Positions 24,612 to 34,300 of a DNA stretch of 49,117 bases are shown here, piece after piece (within the stretch, counting starts at the first letter, position 1; each line of letters opens with the position of its first letter). The DNA is from CANGYM01 sp044235825 (lineage in GTDB: Bacteria > Pseudomonadota > Alphaproteobacteria > JAJTHO01 > CANGYM01). The position numbers were made by a program, and so were the translations under genes. The stretch lies in assembly GCA_044235825.1 (NCBI GenBank), contig JBIIHL010000006.1, positions 1 to 49,117 on the forward strand, written 5' to 3'. The notes under the pieces were generated by a model. The model had not been told where the DNA came from. It searched no databases and was given only the letters and a program-made list of their open reading frames with translations.

Positions 24612-25619
24612 TTATGGCCCGACCAATCCCCGAGGGTCAAAACGCAACAGAAGGGTTTTCCACGTTTTGTATTGATCCTGCGGCAAAGGGAAAGGCTGAC
24701 AACGTGGGTCCAAAACAGCCCTGAGGGCATTTTCCTCGGCCACACGAACAGCCCGATTTCCGCCGGCTTGGGAATCCACAATTTTGGCCTGCGCAACGGT
24801 GCCATCCCGATTCATTTCAACGCGAACCGACACAACCAAGCTGGCCGCATCACGGGATCCGGCCTGAACATTCCAACATCCTGAAAGTTGGCTTTGGAAT
24901 TTAGATAAGACGTCCTGTCCCACAGCCTGAGCCAGTTCCTCAGAATCTGCGGCGTCCGGTGATGCATCATCAGTGGGGCGCATCAATTCAGAAGGGGGAT
25001 CTTCGGTTTTGACGTCGTTTAAAGCCTGCTTCATGCTTTCTGCAAAGGATAACGCTTTTGTTTTTTTGGCGGGTGCCTTTTTGGTCTCGGTTTTTTCAGG
25101 TCTTTTGGGCTTTTCGGGCTTGGGGGCCGGCGTTTCGTCTTTTTCAGGGGAAACATCCCGCAGCAAACGCTCTGGCTTCGGGGCAACGTCAGGTTTGGGC
25201 TCGGGCTTCACCTCGGGCTTAGGAAGGGGTTTTAGATCAGGTTTGGGGATGGGCTTAGGTTCTGGTTTAGGCTCAGGCTTTGGCTCTGGCTTCGGCTCTG
25301 GCTTCGGTTCAGGCTTAGGTTCAGGTTTGGGTTCCGGCTTAGGCTCTGGTTTCGGTTCAGGCTTGGGTTCTGGTTTCGGCTCTGGCTTAGGTTCAGGCTT
25401 TGGCTCTGGCTCAGGCTTAACGTCTGGTTTTGGCATGGATTTGGGTTGGGGTTTTGGGCGCCCGGGACGGGTGGTGGCTTTTTGAAACGCGGCTTCGGAG
25501 ATGATCTCACCTTGCAGGGTCAGGGGTTTGGGCGGCATGACCCGCAAAGAGGGATTTAAAAAAATCACCAGCAGCAGCAACAGATGCAATCCCAATGAAT
25601 AGTAAAACGCGCGACGCAT
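24612..25619 (-). CDS. tolA: TolA-like cell-envelope protein with PEPK repeat domain
   Basis: 335 residues from the ATG at 25619. Layout: a short cytoplasmic start and one membrane anchor (RAFYYSLGLHLLLLLVIFL), a long rigid region of PEPK tetrapeptides repeated roughly 18 times (about residues 70-130), a Pro/Lys/Glu-rich stretch, and a C-terminal domain with QSQLSGCWNV and VRVEMNRDGTVAQAKIVDSQ, the TolA/TonB C-terminal fold. TolA spans the periplasm and links inner-membrane TolQR to Pal at division. It could also be a TonB-like protein. No tolQ, tolR, tolB or pal is adjacent. The repeat DNA (about 25230-25430) is a 12-base period and prone to length change. Confidence 0.85.
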   Translation of the reverse strand: MRRAFYYSLGLHLLLLLVIFLNPSLRVMPPKPLTLQGEIISEAAFQKATTRPGRPKPQPKSMPKPDVKPEPEPKPEPKPEPKPEPKPEPKPEPKPEPKPEPKPEPKPEPKPEPKPEPKPEPKPIPKPDLKPLPKPEVKPEPKPDVAPKPERLLRDVSPEKDETPAPKPEKPKRPEKTETKKAPAKKTKALSFAESMKQALNDVKTEDPPSELMRPTDDASPDAADSEELAQAVGQDVLSKFQSQLSGCWNVQAGSRDAASLVVSVRVEMNRDGTVAQAKIVDSQAGGNRAVRVAEENALRAVLDPRCQPFPLPQDQYKTWKTLLLRFDPRGLVGP

Positions 25620-25759
25620 GACCAAGTCCGTCTAAAAAAACGCCCTTACCATACCATGCTCAGGCAGGGACGAAATAGTTTTTATGGGTCCAAATGTAAC
25701 AATCATCACTTTATTTTTAGAGACATTCGCGATATACTGAAAATTAAGGAATCTCTTGA

Positions 25760-26242
25760 ATGAAACCCTTTTTTTCTCAGGTGACAAGCAGCAGGTTGTT
25801 TATGAAAATCCTCGCTTTTTTTGTTGTCTCATGTTTTTTTTCCTCTTTGGCTTTGGCGCAGGGGTTGTCCGTTCAGTCTTTTGATGGCGCGGGAAAGGGG
25901 TCTCAAGCCTCTTCTGCAACCCTAGGAGGGGATTACCAGAAACAGCAGCAAGCCGCAGCGGCGCCTTCTTACCAAGACACACCCTTGGCAAGAGCCCAAG
26001 AATACCGTGGATATAACGGTCGTAATTTGGAACAATCGTTTTATCGGTGTAAATTTGAATCCTTTCGAACGGCCCCCCCAGGGGATCAGAATCGTGGCAT
26101 TTTGGAAAAAATGCGTATCCGTATGTACATTATGGATACCTGTATGAATTCAGAAGGGTTTTTTCGTCAGAAAAAGAGCTTTGGCTTAGACCTTAATTAT
26201 CTGACGTCGGCGGATTTCATTGTTTCTACGCCTAAAAACTGA
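25760..26242 (+). CDS. Unrecognised secreted protein
   Basis: 160 residues. A signal peptide precedes a likely cleavage after SLALA (MKILAFFVVSCFFSSLALA then QGLSV). The first ATG at 25760 has AAGGA at the right distance; a second at 25802 would start directly at the signal peptide. The mature part is Gln/Ala/Ser-rich at first, then has two cysteines (SFYRCKFESF and IMDTCMNSEG) that could form a disulfide bond. No family recognised. It is followed by a heptamer element and then leuA, with about 130 nt between the genes. Confidence 0.7.
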   Translation: MKPFFSQVTSSRLFMKILAFFVVSCFFSSLALAQGLSVQSFDGAGKGSQASSATLGGDYQKQQQAAAAPSYQDTPLARAQEYRGYNGRNLEQSFYRCKFESFRTAPPGDQNRGILEKMRIRMYIMDTCMNSEGFFRQKKSFGLDLNYLTSADFIVSTPKN

Positions 26243-26247
26243 TGCCT

Positions 26248-26271
26248 GAATCAGGTAGTAACAGGTCACAG
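26248..26271 (-). repeat. CTGT-type heptamer element between the secreted gene and leuA
   Basis: On the minus strand it reads CTGTGAC, CTGTTAC, TAC, CTGATTC. It shares the CTGTNAC units and the final CTGATTC with the argB element at 17214-17255. Here it is on the strand opposite to leuA, which argues against a simple leader role for leuA. Confidence 0.55.
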
Positions 26272-26373
26272 GTTTTTTAAACCGTGATTTGTTTCCTGAA
26301 AATTGGCAAAGCGTCTTCTCTCTGGTTTGATTTTATGAGATACTTAAAACGCATGATTTTTCAAGGATAAGCC

Positions 26374-27909
26374 ATGGCAGACACCATTTTGATTTTTGAT
26401 ACAACGCTCAGGGATGGGGAACAATCCCCCGGGGCCTCCATGACCTTGGGGGAGAAGGTTCGTATTGCCCTCGCCCTAGAGGCCATGGGGGTGGATATTA
26501 TCGAGGCTGGCTTTCCCGCCGCCAGTGCGGGGGATTTCGAGGCCGTTTCCACCATCGCCCACACCGTGAAAACCAGCCGCGTGGCCGCGCTGGCACGGGC
26601 CAAAACGGTGGACATTGAATCGGCAGGGGCGGCCCTGCGCGGGGCCACGTGTCCCACGCGGATTCATACCTTTTTGGCCACCAGCCCCCTGCATATGAAG
26701 CATAAATTGAATATGACCCCTGATCAGGTTTTATCCGCCATCACGGAAAGTGTGACGTTGGCCCGCTCCTTGGTTGAGGATGTGGAATGGTCCGCTGAAG
26801 ATGCCGTGCGCAGCCAGCGTGATTTTTTGTTCCGCGCTGTGGAAACCGCCATTAAGGCCGGAGCCCGCACCATCAACATCCCCGATACTGTGGGCTATGC
26901 CTTGCCCCAAGAATATGGCGATTTGATTGCCGCCATCAAAAATACGGTGCCCAACATTGATCTGGCGGTGTTATCCACGCATTGTCACAACGATTTGGGG
27001 CTGGCGGTGGCCAACACCTTGGCCGGCGTTCAAAACGGGGCGCGGCAGGTGGAATGCACCATCAACGGCTTGGGTGAACGTGCTGGGAATGCCGCGATGG
27101 AGGAAATTGTCATGGCGATGAAAACCCGCCATGATCTGCTGCCCTATCGCACAAACATTGATACCACGCATATTATGGGGGCGTCCCGCTTGGTGTCCGG
27201 CGTCACCGGATTTGTGGTACAACCGAATAAGGCCATTGTGGGCGCAAACGCCTTTGCCCATGAATCAGGAATTCATCAGGATGGCATGTTAAAAAACGCC
27301 CAAACCTACGAAATTATGACGCCGGAATCTGTGGGGTTGTCGCGCTCTTCCTTGGTCATGGGAAAACATTCGGGACGGGCGGCGCTGCGGGATAAGCTCA
27401 CCGCGCTGGGCTATCGTTTGTCGGATGAGGAATTAACAGAGGCCTTCGCCCGTTTTAAAGCCATCGCCGATAAGAAAAAACAAATTTTTGATGAAGATCT
27501 GATTGCCTTGGTGGACACCCAAAGGGGGCAGGCAGACGAGGCCATTCGCCTGCACAGTTTGCACGTCACCTGCGGCACCACGGATCGGCCAGAGGTTCGT
27601 CTGGCCCTGTCCATCAACGGCCAGATCAGGGAAACCCAAAGCACAGGCACGGGCCCCGTGGATGCAACGTTTCGCGCCATTGGGCAACTGGTGCCGCATC
27701 AGGCGACCTTGCAACTGTATCAGGTTCACGCCGTGACCCAGGGCACCGATGCACAGGCCGAAGTGACTGTCCGTTTGGAACAACAGGGCACCACCGCCCA
27801 CGGATCCGGCGCCAACATAGACACACTGGCGGCCAGTGCCGAGGCCTATTTACAAGCCCTGAACAAACTGCAAGCCAAGGTCCAGCGCATTGGATGTCTG
27901 GCGGGATAG
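26374..27909 (+). CDS. leuA: 2-isopropylmalate synthase
   Basis: 511 residues, full length. Condenses acetyl-CoA with 2-oxoisovalerate, the first step of leucine synthesis. The catalytic TIM barrel opens with LIFDTTLRDGEQSPGASMTL, metal ligands are in STHCHNDLGLAVANTLAG, and NGLGERAGNAAMEEIVMAM and HESGIHQDGMLKNAQTYEIM are the signature motifs. The C-terminal regulatory (LeuA dimer) domain from about residue 395 is present, so leucine feedback inhibition is likely. AAGGATA lies before the ATG. It leads a run of co-directional genes (HEPN, MNT, addB). Confidence 0.98.
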   Translation: MADTILIFDTTLRDGEQSPGASMTLGEKVRIALALEAMGVDIIEAGFPAASAGDFEAVSTIAHTVKTSRVAALARAKTVDIESAGAALRGATCPTRIHTFLATSPLHMKHKLNMTPDQVLSAITESVTLARSLVEDVEWSAEDAVRSQRDFLFRAVETAIKAGARTINIPDTVGYALPQEYGDLIAAIKNTVPNIDLAVLSTHCHNDLGLAVANTLAGVQNGARQVECTINGLGERAGNAAMEEIVMAMKTRHDLLPYRTNIDTTHIMGASRLVSGVTGFVVQPNKAIVGANAFAHESGIHQDGMLKNAQTYEIMTPESVGLSRSSLVMGKHSGRAALRDKLTALGYRLSDEELTEAFARFKAIADKKKQIFDEDLIALVDTQRGQADEAIRLHSLHVTCGTTDRPEVRLALSINGQIRETQSTGTGPVDATFRAIGQLVPHQATLQLYQVHAVTQGTDAQAEVTVRLEQQGTTAHGSGANIDTLAASAEAYLQALNKLQAKVQRIGCLAG

Positions 27910-27916
27910 GTGGGTG

Positions 27917-28321
27917 ATGATAGACTTTGATTCCCTCAGCAGGGCCCTAACATCCCTAAAGGCCGCATGGCAGGCCAAGCAAGATGATCCCACCAATCCT
28001 TTTCTGCCCGATGCTTGTATTCAGCGTTTTGAGTATACCTACGAGCTGTCCCATAAAACCCTTCGACGTTTTTTAGAGGCCACAGAACCCAACCCTGAGG
28101 GTACCCAACGCCTCTCTTTCCAAGATTTAATTCGCCTTGGCAGTGATCGTGGCCTGATTATGGGCGGATGGCCAGCGTGGCAGGGATACCGTCATGCCCG
28201 ATCCCTAACCAGTCACACCTATGACGTTGAAATATCCGAAGAGGTTTTGCGAGGCATTCCCCCGTTTTTACAAGAGGTTGATTTTTTGCTGACAGCCCTG
28301 AAAAAAGGGACGCAAGGATGA
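27917..28321 (+). CDS. HEPN-type nucleotidyltransferase substrate-binding protein (HI0074 family)
   Basis: About 134 residues from the ATG at 27917, which lies 8 nt after the leuA stop. The HI0074-type helical bundle shows ACIQRFEYTYELSHKTLRRF, typical of this family, and an R-x4-H motif in ARSLTSHTYDVEI near the C-terminus. Members pair with small MNT proteins in toxin-antitoxin-like modules; the R-x4-H is the ribonuclease motif in those shown to be toxins. It overlaps the MNT gene by 4 nt (ATGA), with the HEPN gene first, the reverse order of the two modules at 9.6-10.9 kb. Confidence 0.9.
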   Translation: MIDFDSLSRALTSLKAAWQAKQDDPTNPFLPDACIQRFEYTYELSHKTLRRFLEATEPNPEGTQRLSFQDLIRLGSDRGLIMGGWPAWQGYRHARSLTSHTYDVEISEEVLRGIPPFLQEVDFLLTALKKGTQG

Positions 28322-28632
28322 TACCAACCCCTGCATTGTCCCCCGAGGAAAAAGCCATTGTGCAGGCCATTTTGACCACACATTTATCGCCAGAAACCAA
28401 AATATGGGTCTTTGGCAGTCGTGTTACCGGCAAACATCGACCCTATTCCGATTTGGATCTGGCGGTGGAGGCTGGCCAGCGTCTGCCTTTATCCCTGTGC
28501 GCGGTTCTGGGGGATGCGTTTGAAGCAAGCGCTTTGCCTTTTACCGTTGATGTGGTGGACATGAACACCATCAAAGACCCATTAAAAAGCCATATTTATG
28601 ACCATGGGATTCCTTGGGGCACGTGTTTGTGA
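28318..28632 (+). CDS. MNT-domain nucleotidyltransferase antitoxin (HI0073-like)
   Basis: 104 residues with the nucleotidyltransferase motif WVFGSRVTGKHRPYSDLDLA followed by AVEAG: GSR, then the SDLD catalytic pair. It differs clearly from the two MNT copies at 9.9-10.9 kb. It is coupled to the HEPN gene by an ATGA overlap and lies 10 nt ahead of addB, so the module is embedded in the leuA-addB run. AMP transfer to the HEPN partner is inferred from the family. Confidence 0.9.
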   Translation: MIPTPALSPEEKAIVQAILTTHLSPETKIWVFGSRVTGKHRPYSDLDLAVEAGQRLPLSLCAVLGDAFEASALPFTVDVVDMNTIKDPLKSHIYDHGIPWGTCL

Positions 28633-28642
28633 TGGCTGATTC

Positions 28643-31300
28643 ATGACCCAACCTCGCGTGACTCTGATGCCCTTTGCGGACAATCCTTTTATGCGATGTA
28701 TGGGGGATTTGCAGGGCTTGGCGGGGGGTGATCCTCTGATTTTGCGGCGGCATCTGGTGTTGCTGCCCACCCATCGGGCGGCGCGTTTTTTTCAGGATCA
28801 GGCGCCGGCAACGTGTTTTTTGCCCCATATCGTGACGTTGGGGGATGTTGACTCGGCCCTGCCTTGTGCGTGGCGTTTGCATCAGGCAGGGGCCCCGCGG
28901 GTTTTGGGAGAGGCCGAAATCCTGCTGCGCCTGAGCCACCTGATTCACCAGAACCGCGCCCATGAGGATCCGGCGCGTGTGGCTCCTTTGGCGCGGGATC
29001 TTTTGCGGGATGCGGAAACCTACGGGGTGTCAGAATCGGCCCTTGAGACGCTTGCGCATTACCCCCTGGCCAAACACTGGCAACAGAATCGGGCCTTAAT
29101 CACAGTGGTTTTGCGCCACTGGCCCCAACATGCCAAGGACCATAACCTCATCACCCCCACGCTGGCCCAGCGGCTTTGGCTGCAGGATGTGGCGGCGTTT
29201 GTGATGGAGGGCGGGTACACGCTGCACGTGGTGGGCTTTTTAAACGACAGCCCGCCATTTTTGGAAACCCTGAAGGGTTTTGGGTCCCATCTGCATCTGA
29301 TCGTTCCCTGGTCCGGCGGGGACGACAAACGCTGTGATGCCAAAGTTCGTCAAATGCTCAGCGTTCTGGCGCCCGATGTTTTGGCGCAGGCGCCGGTGTT
29401 TGAAACACCCCAAAGCAACGTGTTTGGTTTTTCTTTTGGTGCCTATCCCTCGGCCCCTGAGACTTTGAACGTACACCGGTACGATCACGCCCTGCAGGAA
29501 ATCCGCACCACCGCCCTGCGCATTAAAAAAATCCGCACCGAACACCCCGAAAGGGTGATCAGTGTGATGAGCACCGATGCCCCCTTTTTGCATCATCTCA
29601 AATCGGAATTGCGGCGGTATGGTCTGATTCCGGATGATCCCGTGGGAACCTTTTGGCGCACCAGCCCCGAGGGCCGGTTTGTCCTGTTGTGGCTGGATGT
29701 TTTGTCCCAGCCCCTGTCATTGCTGACCTTGGCAGATCTTCTTTTGCATCCTCTGATGATTTGGCAGGGTGACAAAGGGGGGATGCGCCGTTTGGGGCGG
29801 GCCCTGCTGGCCCATCACCGCAGCACCTTGGCCCTGCCGCCCCAACGGTTTTCCGATTTGCCGTACTATCAGGACACCCCCGTTTTGCAGGCCATAGCAC
29901 AGGCCCATCGGGATTATCACGCTGCCCCCCACAGCGGGGCGGCGTGGGATTGTTTTCAAAGCACGTTGGCCCTGTTTTCTGGGGATGTTTTGCCCCATGA
30001 TGGGCCGTGGCAGGATATTGCTGCGGATATGACACAGGGGCTGTCTTCGTTACATCACCCTTTATCCCCATCGTTTCTGGCGTCCGTTGTGCGTCGCCGC
30101 GTTTCCGAGGCCATTGTTCCCACCACCGAAACCCACGATCCGCACATTCGTTTTATGGGGCTGTATGATGCTTATGGTTTAACGCACGATGTTTTGATCA
30201 TGCCGGTTTGTGGGGACACCGTTGCCCCCTCTGCCGGCGAGATGTTGGCCCCCCTATCTGTGCTGCGCCAGATGGGCTTTCCCACCGAGGATGACACGAC
30301 AAAAGAGGCCATTTTGGCGTTTTTGCTGCATCAGCCGGATGTGACCCTAAGTTACACAGACACCCCAAGCCGTTTGATTCATCGTTTGGTATGGTTTTAT
30401 CCCGATTGTTTATCCCCCAGCCCCGAATTGGGGGTGGATCCCGTAGGGTTCATTCCCTTTGCCCCCGCATCGTTGCCGGCCCCTTGCCCCCCCGTATCGG
30501 CACGGCCCACCCGATTTTCGGTTTCGGATATGGAACTCTGGCAGCGCAACCCCTATGCCTTTTATGCCGCAAAACTTTTAAACCTGCGGCCCCTGCGCCC
30601 TTTGCAGGGAACGGGGAATCCCGCCCTGTACGGGACATTGATGCACCAATTGCTGCATGCCTATGTTATTCAGGGGAACCTAAGCCTGCCCTATGATGAC
30701 AGCAAGGCCCTTGCGCTGTGCAGCCGGATTTTTTCGGACATTCGGCATCATCCTTTTTTGGTGTTGTTCTGGACCACCAAGGCCATGACCTTGCTCAGGG
30801 CCTTTCACCAGCAGGAACAAACAAGCCCTTGGCAGCCGGTGGCGTTGGAGCATAAGGGGCAGTGCCACTGGACCCTGAACGGGCAAACCTATACCCTGAC
30901 CGCACGGGCGGATCGTCTGGATGAGGACGCGCGGGGGGATGTGCGTATCGTGGATTACAAAACGGGAACCCCGCCCCCCACGGGGGAGATCCTGCGCGGG
31001 CTGGTTCCGGCCCTGCCGCTGGAGGGGGTGATTCTGAAAAAAGGCGGGTTTGAAGGGATTGCCCAAGACAAAAGCATCCGCGCCATAACCTATACCCACC
31101 TGCGCGGGATCGAGGACGGCAGCCCCCTGATCAGCAAAACCCTATCCGGTGATCTGTCCTCCCTGATGGAAAACACCGAAACCTGGATGGTGGCCATGAT
31201 CACGGCCTTTGCCAATCCCCAGCAACCCTATCTGTCCATCCCCCACCCCGATTTCCCCCCAGCCTATGATGATTATGGGCATTTGGGGCGGGGGGGGTGA
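28643..31300 (+). CDS. addB: Double-strand break repair protein AddB
   Basis: 885 residues, somewhat shorter than many alphaproteobacterial AddB. The N-terminus has VLLPTHRAARFFQDQ, the degenerate helicase-like motif common in this group, and the C-terminus carries a RecB-type nuclease core, TLTARADRLDEDARGDVRIV then DYKTGTPP (residues about 755-775). The AddAB complex processes DNA ends for RecA-mediated repair. Its partner addA, usually next to addB, is not here; the next gene is a convergent orphan 6 nt away. The ATG follows a HEPN/MNT module, which is unusual for addB. Its position suggests a rearrangement. Confidence 0.88.
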   Translation: MTQPRVTLMPFADNPFMRCMGDLQGLAGGDPLILRRHLVLLPTHRAARFFQDQAPATCFLPHIVTLGDVDSALPCAWRLHQAGAPRVLGEAEILLRLSHLIHQNRAHEDPARVAPLARDLLRDAETYGVSESALETLAHYPLAKHWQQNRALITVVLRHWPQHAKDHNLITPTLAQRLWLQDVAAFVMEGGYTLHVVGFLNDSPPFLETLKGFGSHLHLIVPWSGGDDKRCDAKVRQMLSVLAPDVLAQAPVFETPQSNVFGFSFGAYPSAPETLNVHRYDHALQEIRTTALRIKKIRTEHPERVISVMSTDAPFLHHLKSELRRYGLIPDDPVGTFWRTSPEGRFVLLWLDVLSQPLSLLTLADLLLHPLMIWQGDKGGMRRLGRALLAHHRSTLALPPQRFSDLPYYQDTPVLQAIAQAHRDYHAAPHSGAAWDCFQSTLALFSGDVLPHDGPWQDIAADMTQGLSSLHHPLSPSFLASVVRRRVSEAIVPTTETHDPHIRFMGLYDAYGLTHDVLIMPVCGDTVAPSAGEMLAPLSVLRQMGFPTEDDTTKEAILAFLLHQPDVTLSYTDTPSRLIHRLVWFYPDCLSPSPELGVDPVGFIPFAPASLPAPCPPVSARPTRFSVSDMELWQRNPYAFYAAKLLNLRPLRPLQGTGNPALYGTLMHQLLHAYVIQGNLSLPYDDSKALALCSRIFSDIRHHPFLVLFWTTKAMTLLRAFHQQEQTSPWQPVALEHKGQCHWTLNGQTYTLTARADRLDEDARGDVRIVDYKTGTPPPTGEILRGLVPALPLEGVILKKGGFEGIAQDKSIRAITYTHLRGIEDGSPLISKTLSGDLSSLMENTETWMVAMITAFANPQQPYLSIPHPDFPPAYDDYGHLGRGG

Positions 31301-31306
31301 TGGGGG

Positions 31307-34300
31307 TTAGGCCACCCTACATTTTGCCGATTCCATACAAGCAGGGTTTTGGGAAACCTGAAGCAGATCTCTTTGAGCATACAGGGTTTCGACGACGGCC
31401 TGAAACCCCTCATGTCCCAAGTATTCTTGTGATTGTAGGGACCGATTTTGCTGCGCCCGCCAGTATTCCTGTATACCCTCCTGCACCACCTCTAAATGCT
31501 GCACCAGTCTTGGCGGTAGGTCTTGTCTTGACAGCGCGGTATCTGTCGCAACCAAAAGTTTTGCAGGAATGTTTGAGACCTTGTTTTCACAATAAGACCT
31601 AGAACTTCCATAAGATATGAATTCATTTCTCTGCGGACTTCGGAAGTAATCAGTGTCAGTAATAGATGCACAAGAGCACCCCTCGGTTTGTTCAAGACTA
31701 CGGAGGACACCCTGTATTTCCAAAAACTCTGGCAGATCTGCAGAAACAATCGCTTTTAGGGCTATTTCTTCTTCATGCTGTCTCTTAATTCTCTTATTAT
31801 CGGACGCTTCCAGATTCCATCTTTTAGCATCTGCGACCTGCTGAACACAAGCTTGAAACGCAAGAGCATCCTGCCGTTGTTCTGATGTGGCTGAAATAAC
31901 CCCAGCATCTATATCATCAATGACACTTTGAATTTGAACGGCATATTTTATCATTTCGAACGCATTTATCAAATCGTTCGGATCTTTGAATTCGGGATAA
32001 TTAGAAAAGGATACCTTTCTGGATGCATCGATGAATGCCTGTATTCGCGTTTTTTCTCGGTCAACTTGGGATCGAAACTCAGGAAAACGATTGATGACCT
32101 TTGATAAAAAAGGCAAGAGCACCTTGGCATCATGTTGTCTTTTTGTATCTGTTTGATCTTGGTCACCATGATCCATTGCCCATTGCATTTTAAGGATTAA
32201 GGACGCATATTTAGCAGGATCAAGAGTCGTTGTATTCACATCATCACGGCACAGGTTATTCAGTAACTGCCCCGCGCGGAATGAACGACTGGCTTCTCTA
32301 GATTTATGCATGTCTTTGACAAGGGAATCGAGTTCAGGGATTTCTAAAAATTTTGTTTTTATATAAGCTTCAATCCGCTCAGCGGCCCTTTTAACCTCAG
32401 GATCGCGGTTAATACCAGAATCTGGATCATTCCTCTCTTCTTGCAACGTAGCCAACCAAGCCGCTATATCCCAAAGGGCAGCTTCGGGGCTTTTTTCTAT
32501 TCTGTGTAAGGCATAGGGGTATAGTAAGGCAGGGCTGTTTTGCAAGATTTTTACTGACACCACTGGCTTTAGGGTTTCATCGTTTTGCGTGGCGGCCTTA
32601 AAAAGGTCTGCTTTGCCATCCACAATGTATCGGGAGGCGATGCAAGTTCGCATATGAATATATTGTCCCAACCTGCTTTGATCCAAATTATCGCTGTTTA
32701 TAACAATGTCATCAATCTCTCGCCATAACGCTCCTGCCGCCACAACATCCGTTAATGCCCGAAGCAAGTCTGGCTTTTTTCCAACAGTATCCGCAAAATT
32801 CAGTACCGATTCAAAATAGTTTTGCACCATATAATCGAGTTCTGATTTTTCACCCCCTGCCTCAAAATAAGATTCTATATACGTTAAAACCGTTTGTGCG
32901 TTTCTGGCCTCAGGGGTTGTAGTATCATTGTTAATATGATCCTTCAGGATGGCACAATACATCGACCCCAAAAACAGGACTTTTGCTGCATCATCAGAGT
33001 TGGCGTTGTTTAATGTTTTAAGAAATGCCGGCAATTGTTCAAAACCAAGAACAGTCTTTAGGGATGGGGCTGCTTCTTGTGCCCGAATTTCTAGCAACGT
33101 CAGTTCAAATCGTTGTTTTTCTTGATACCTATCGAAAATTGCCCCATGATGGTCCCTTAGAGTCGTTATTGCAGCGTCACTTAATTGGCCATCCTGAATG
33201 CGTTTCTCTAGGAGAACGAGAGAACCAAGCCCCTTCAAACCTTCTTGGATTTCAAGGTAAATCATCCTGAAATATATATCAGCAGTCTCAACCTGTGGTG
33301 CCCCTGGTTTTAAATTGTTATCACTAAGGGCCACGGCATAATCGATCAATCGTTGCTTATCTTCTGGCGTACGGGACGCAAAAGGTTTTTCTATGACCTG
33401 CATCAATCCCTCTAACCCTTCTATCCTTTCTTCCAACAACGCAGCGAAAGCCATCGTGTTCAAGGTGCTTTGGTTGCTGGCAATCGCATCCTGTAATGAA
33501 AATTTCTTTTCTCTGTACGGCGGCATTGAGAATCTTCTGAAAGGGGCATTCTCTGCCCACGATGATAAAATATTATCAGAAAAGGCTTTTAATGTTTGAA
33601 ACGCCGTTTTCACATCGTCCGATAACATATCCTGACTTCCCAAATTCCCCATGACCTGCAAAAAGGCGGCAAGGGTCTCTGTCTCAATCGATGTCCCAAA
33701 AATCCATTGTGCGGGATTGGCCAAAGTGGCTGTTTTTGTCTCTGGGCTTTGGTTGTTGCCCAATGCGGTTAGGACTTTTCCTGCACGGATAAAATCTGGA
33801 TAGTCTTGAAAGTTTTGGCTTGCAATGACAGCACAGGCCGCTTGAGCCTCGTGAAGGTTTGCACGCCATTTGGTAATCTTTGCAACCTCCTCTTCTGTGC
33901 GGTTTTTGGTGTTGGATTGAATCGTGTCTCTATGGGCTTTCAGGCCGTCAATCGCTGCGTCCGAATAGCCCATGGGATTTTCGTTGATGGCCTGATCCAA
34001 TGCAAACAACATCAATGCTGCCTGATCCACAGAGGCCCTGTCCTGATAATATGGCACCACATAATTCAAGAGTCTGTTGATGTATTGTATGTTATCCCCA
34101 ACTGCATTTCTAGGGTCAGCCAAGGCCTCGGTGCTTTGGGCAAGAAACCCAATGGCATAATAGGGGTCATTCAGTAGATCTTTCACAAAATTGTTCACAT
34201 CCTCACGATAAATCATCGGAAGTTTGGGGGTTTCTGTTTCACATAGACTCCATGCAGCGTCTTCGGCCAAAGCAGCATCTTTGCCCAAAGATTCAATCAT

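Noticed and set aside
24973..25485. Long plus-strand frame rich in Gly-Ser-Gly-Phe over tolA
   Set aside because: It is the mirror of the PEPK codons of tolA. The tolA frame has the anchor, the repeat and a recognisable C-terminal domain.
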